64,000 bases of DNA from positions 251,706,440 through 251,770,439 of the forward strand of contig CM077116.1 of NCBI GenBank assembly GCA_039619475.1, in the 5' to 3' direction. Numbering within the stretch: the stretch's first letter is position 1; the number at the start of each line of letters is the position of its first letter. This document shows, in pieces, positions 60,600-64,000 of this stretch. This DNA comes from Icerya purchasi (Eukaryota; Arthropoda; Insecta; Hemiptera; Monophlebidae). The notes beneath the pieces were generated by a model, which was given only the letters and a program-made list of their open reading frames with translations, ran no database searches and was not told the DNA's origin. The position numbers and the translations under genes were made by a program.

Positions 60600-63263
60600 A
60601 TTAGAAAATAAAGAATAGAAATTGAGCCTTATTTCTTACGTCAAATTTCATGGTATTCTGCATCGGAAAATTGTTCGAAGGTATGGTGCCTTGAGTACAA
60701 TAATGTATTTCCTAGTAGTATGTTTGGCTTTCGACTTTTTCGGCCTGATATTGAGCCTCCCGATTGTGTTAGTCTTTTTTTGTATTCCTTATATACAAAT
60801 ATTTTATACAAAATACCTTGGCTTTCTTTATCGATGTATCCAGTGTTTTTGATAATGTTCATTTACCAACTTTAGAAGATTCAGTTTACTTACCTTATTA
60901 TTAATTTCATGACCAATCGTTCTCTCCACCTCTCTTTTCTATCTTTTCAAGCTTCAAGAATGGGTTTTCGAGTTTTTCCCCAAAGTCCTACTCTTTTCAG
61001 TATATACACTATCAGTGTGACTTCTCTTCCTTTAAATTCTTCTTCTTTATTCTTCGGTGATGACATCTTACTGTTTTGCTCATCTTATGATATTATATCA
61101 GTCAGTGAAGTACTGAATTCATCTCTTACTGCATCCTGGAATATTCCGTTAACCCTATATTAATCATTCTATCTCCCTTATTAAATCTTGTTTTGTCGTA
61201 TTTATTCCACTACCTTATAATCCTACTTCTGTCAATCGATCTCTTTCTCGTTTTAATTGTTTTTGTTATCTTGGTATTTTGCTGGACAGTCGTTCATTCT
61301 TCTCCGAACATATAAAAAATCTTTCTTCTTCGTCAATCAAAAAGCTAAACTTGCTGAAAGCTCTAGCTCCAACTGAAGAGGGTGGTAATTCTTATATTCT
61401 TATTTCTCTGTATAAGTCCACCATTCATTTCATATTTGATTACGTTTATTCTCCTTTGGTTGTGCCTCCAAGTCCGTCTCTAAATTAGGTGTAATCCAAA
61501 ATTCTTGCTGTCATCTGTGACTTTGTGCTTTTAAATCTCCTCTCTAATTCCAGCAGTTCTTGTATTAAATCTAATGCGTGACACCCATTTTTATTCGTAG
61601 ATCCTATTTGGGCTATTGTTTTCTTGCTAAACATCTTCAACTTACATCCTTTGCTCTTATCCATTTCTAAAAACTGCTGTTTCGCACCTATGAAAACTTC
61701 TATTTTATCCCTTATCTTTCTTCGACCTGGCTTGTTTTGCATTTACGCAATTTCCTTTAATAATCTCCTCTATTTCTCTTTTAATTTTGCCGAACTCTGC
61801 CATCCTCCTAAAATGTTTATTATATATCTACACTCCCTAAAATGTTTCCACAGGCCCTAATTAAGCAGGAATTCTACAGTACTAACAATTTTAAATTTCT
61901 ATCGCATGTAACCGTGTTTGTCGTCACGATAGCCTGCTGCTGGAGCGTTTGGCTTCCGTTACGGAGGTCACGGGTTCGATCCCGGGCGACGACAGAACTT
62001 ATTACAAAGAATTAAAATTAAAATATTCGCTAATGATCACGTGGAAGACAATGGCAAACCATCACGTATATCATCGTATGCGAGTTAGTTAGTACAGACA
62101 CGCACGGAACTGCACTAGTATAACGCTGTAAACTAAACGATTACTAATCAGTTCCGAATGTAGTCTTGCGAGTGTTGTACACATTCGGACTGCATATAAA
62201 CGGTTGCTATAAACACTATGCTTTATCTGTACAACTGAAATGTACGAATAGGTAATAGGTGACGCTCAGAAAGAGATGAGCATGGCATCCTATGATGATG
62301 TAACCGTGTTCACGGATGGTTCGAAGAGGTCGGGTGGTGTAGGTGACTCTTTTATTTACCGAGATTTTGATTTTTCAGAATCTTTTCGTTTGCCTCTTTT
62401 CTGATCCATGCTCATAAACGAATTAATGACTATCTTACGTTCCATTATTTTCATTTCCTTCCAATCACCTTTCTTCTAAATTCTTGATTATATCTGACTC
62501 CATGACCGCGCCCTTCAAGCTATCTGTTCTTCCTATCTGATCATTTCTGTGATTTTATTTTTTTCCGTATACATTCACTTATATACGTTCTTTCTTCCCT
62601 CCATTCCGTTCAAATTGATTTGCTGTGGGTTCCCAGCCAATCGGTAATTTTTGGTGACGAAACGGCGGATTGTTTGGTTTGAGTTGCTGGTTTTTCCCAC
62701 CTTTTCTCGTTAAGAAAAATCCCAGCCTCTAATCTCCTTCCGTTGTGTAAAAGTTTCCATTTCAGATCACGGTATCATCGGATATTTACGATTTCCCTTT
62801 TTCTAACAATTGTTCCTTTTACCTGATTGTTCAATCTAGTTTTCCTGCTAATCCGTGGTTCTTTTTTTCCCCTTCACTCCATCGTTCTGTTGTCTCCATT
62901 ATTTGCCTGCGTATTATATTCTCTGCTGCTTTCCTCCCGCTTTCGTTTTTCGTTGGTTTCCTCGCCGAATTGTCAAATAAAGCGCGTGTTTGCGATGCTG
63001 ATCACGTGTTTATCAAGTGTTCATTTTTTTTTCTGTTGAGCGTTCTACTTTGTACTCCAGTTTGCTGCGACTTGTCCTACTCTCCGTATAACGCCTCTCT
63101 TATATCCTGTCTTTTCCTTATCCACACATTATTCCCACTCGTGTTTGTTTCTTCCTACTGACAATATTTGATGTCGTATAAAGATATAATTGATTCCTTA
63201 CCTTTTTTCATTGTCTCAGGGTAAAGGTCCTTGTCTGCCGAGCCCCCCCCCCCCCCTAAAAAA
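60600..63263 (+). mobile_element. RNase H-bearing LINE, long 5'-truncated copy (copy 2), SINE-interrupted
   Basis: Broken frames give RT motifs in order: NNVFPSSMFGFR, FIDVSSVFDNV (motif A), GFRVFPQSPTLFSIY (motif B region), FFGDDILLFCSS (motif C, where the family norm is FADD), then YLGILLDSRSFFSEHIKNLS and the thumb region. RNase H follows with VFTDGSKRSGGVGDSF and a C-terminal patch with CDADHVFIKCSFFF. The 3' end matches copy 1 (GTATAAAGATATAATTGATT) and finishes in C14 (63,243-63,256), T and A6. Stops and frameshifts abound. A family A SINE (61,919-62,297) splits it between the thumb region and RNase H. Confidence 0.85.
61919..62297 (+). mobile_element. tRNA-derived SINE (family A), copy 2, nested in LINE
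   Basis: Starts with a tRNA-like head: TCGTC at the 5' side pairs with GACGA after the B-box region (GGGTTCGATCCCGGGC). The body matches copy 1 at 23,655. The tail ends TATGATG. The 13-base target duplication ATGTAACCGTGTT is present at 61,906-61,918 and 62,298-62,310. Removing one duplicate restores continuity of the LINE sequence, as seen by comparison with copy 1 of the LINE. The perfect duplication suggests this insertion is younger than the LINE decay. Confidence 0.93.
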
Positions 63264-63689
63264 GAACCATAGTGTCTAAGTTATTTAAGAACTTCTTCCG
63301 TAGTTCGCCTTCGCTTTAATTGTAATCTGCTTTTTGTTTCTCTCCTTCGTTTTGCTATTGTTCAGTCTCCTTTCTGTCCTCTTTATCCGCCTATTTTAAA
63401 TTTTACCTGTGATGAGAATCACATTCCATTTGAATGTTTCGGTCTTTTATTTCAATCTGCTTGGCCTTGGCCTCCAGACTTCTTATACAGTTTCCACTAC
63501 ATTATTGCTCTTCCGTTTCCTTTTCTGTTGTTCCTTTGTTAGCTACCTTCATTTCTTCTACCTCCAATCGCTTCCTGATATAATGTGTCATTTTGTATGG
63601 CTCATCATTCTTCTAACCCTTTTGCGTTTGGTAAATTGACGCGTCAATTACTGGAATTAACCCAGCAGCGCAAGTGAAATTTTTTCTGA
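63264..63689. other. Sequence downstream of LINE copy 2
   Basis: Pyrimidine-rich, with one 76-codon open frame of no recognised family (63,409-63,639). No element end identified. Confidence 0.4.
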
Positions 63690-63775
63690 AAGTTACAGTG
63701 TGTAGCAGTGGATTTCGAACCTTGTTTTACCCGGAAGATACATCGCTGCCTAATCAACTACGTCATGTTAACCAG
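63690..63775 (-). mobile_element. Possible tRNA-like SINE head (family C)
   Basis: On the minus strand, GTAGTTGATTAGGCAGC resembles a pol III A box and GGTTCGAAATCC, about 30 bases later, a B box with one inserted base. Flanking ends CAGTGGAT/ATCCACTG pair. No second copy or target duplication was found, so it may be a SINE head or a decayed tRNA pseudogene. Confidence 0.5.
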
Positions 63776-64000
63776 CTATAAGTGCTTAATAAAAATGTAA
63801 CGAAATTCTTCGTCAATTGTTGAAAAAAAGAATTTCCGCTCTCTCGGAAAACGCGGATTTCCTTAGATTTTTATAAATAAATTGCAGCTTAAACGGTACT
63901 GGGAACGGTGTTTGCAGTTGAGCTTGCTACATATTTTAATCTACGTTGGTGGTGTTAGTGGAAGTGCTGAAAAATGGAAATCGTAGTTATCATCGGTTAA
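63776..64000. other. Window end, no feature seen
   Basis: AT-rich sequence with no recognisable gene or repeat. Confidence 0.5.

Overview
This window is a piece of an animal nuclear genome, most likely an insect. It is strongly AT-rich, with long non-coding stretches, many poly-A/T runs and microsatellites, and a dense mixture of decayed transposable elements. The only convincing host gene is spliced and encodes a SERTA-domain protein of the taranis (tara)/TRIP-Br type. Hemiptera or a related order with a large genome is plausible, but the sequence does not settle the order. There is no operon-like gene packing, rRNA, CRISPR array or prokaryotic feature.

Layout. 1-7.5 kb: non-coding upstream DNA ending in a (TC)n tract. 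7,607-7,709: probable first coding exon of tara, ending in a strong GTACGT donor. 7,710-31,102: a ~23.4-kb intron holding three CpG-rich islands (possible alternative promoters), a 274-bp hAT-type MITE with 8-bp target duplication, two tRNA-derived SINEs of different families, a 3' fragment of an RNase H-bearing LINE, a degenerate ~180-bp tandem array, a long perfect-like hairpin, and micro/minisatellites. 31,103-32,808: large 3' coding exon of tara (SERTA domain, His/Gln run, acidic stretch, basic clusters), followed by a 3' UTR with several AATAAA signals to about 33.6 kb.

33.6-64 kb is a transposon-rich gene desert. In order it holds: a 5'-truncated jockey-like LINE with clean target duplication (36.4-37.3 kb); a composite foldback repeat (38.7-39.6 kb); a decayed two-ORF LINE (39.7-42.66 kb); a piggyBac-like element with recognisable ends (42.67-44.36 kb); SINE and repeat fragments (44.4-44.8 kb); an RNase H LINE 3' end with an unusual poly-C tail (46.5-47.9 kb); a 2.4-kb foldback structure enclosing an RTE-like LINE fragment (50.1-52.6 kb); a possible first exon of an unseen downstream gene (55.9 kb); a hammerhead ribozyme of the Penelope-element type (60.09-60.14 kb, minus strand); and a second, longer RNase H LINE copy split by a SINE insertion with 13-bp target duplication (60.6-63.26 kb).

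The most noteworthy items are the hammerhead ribozyme motif with palindromic stem III, the nested SINE-in-LINE insertion, the poly-C/poly-A 3' end shared by two LINE copies, the inverted-repeat structures at 20.5, 39.0 and 50-52.5 kb, and the in-phase first exon that removes a spurious N-terminus from the SERTA gene.
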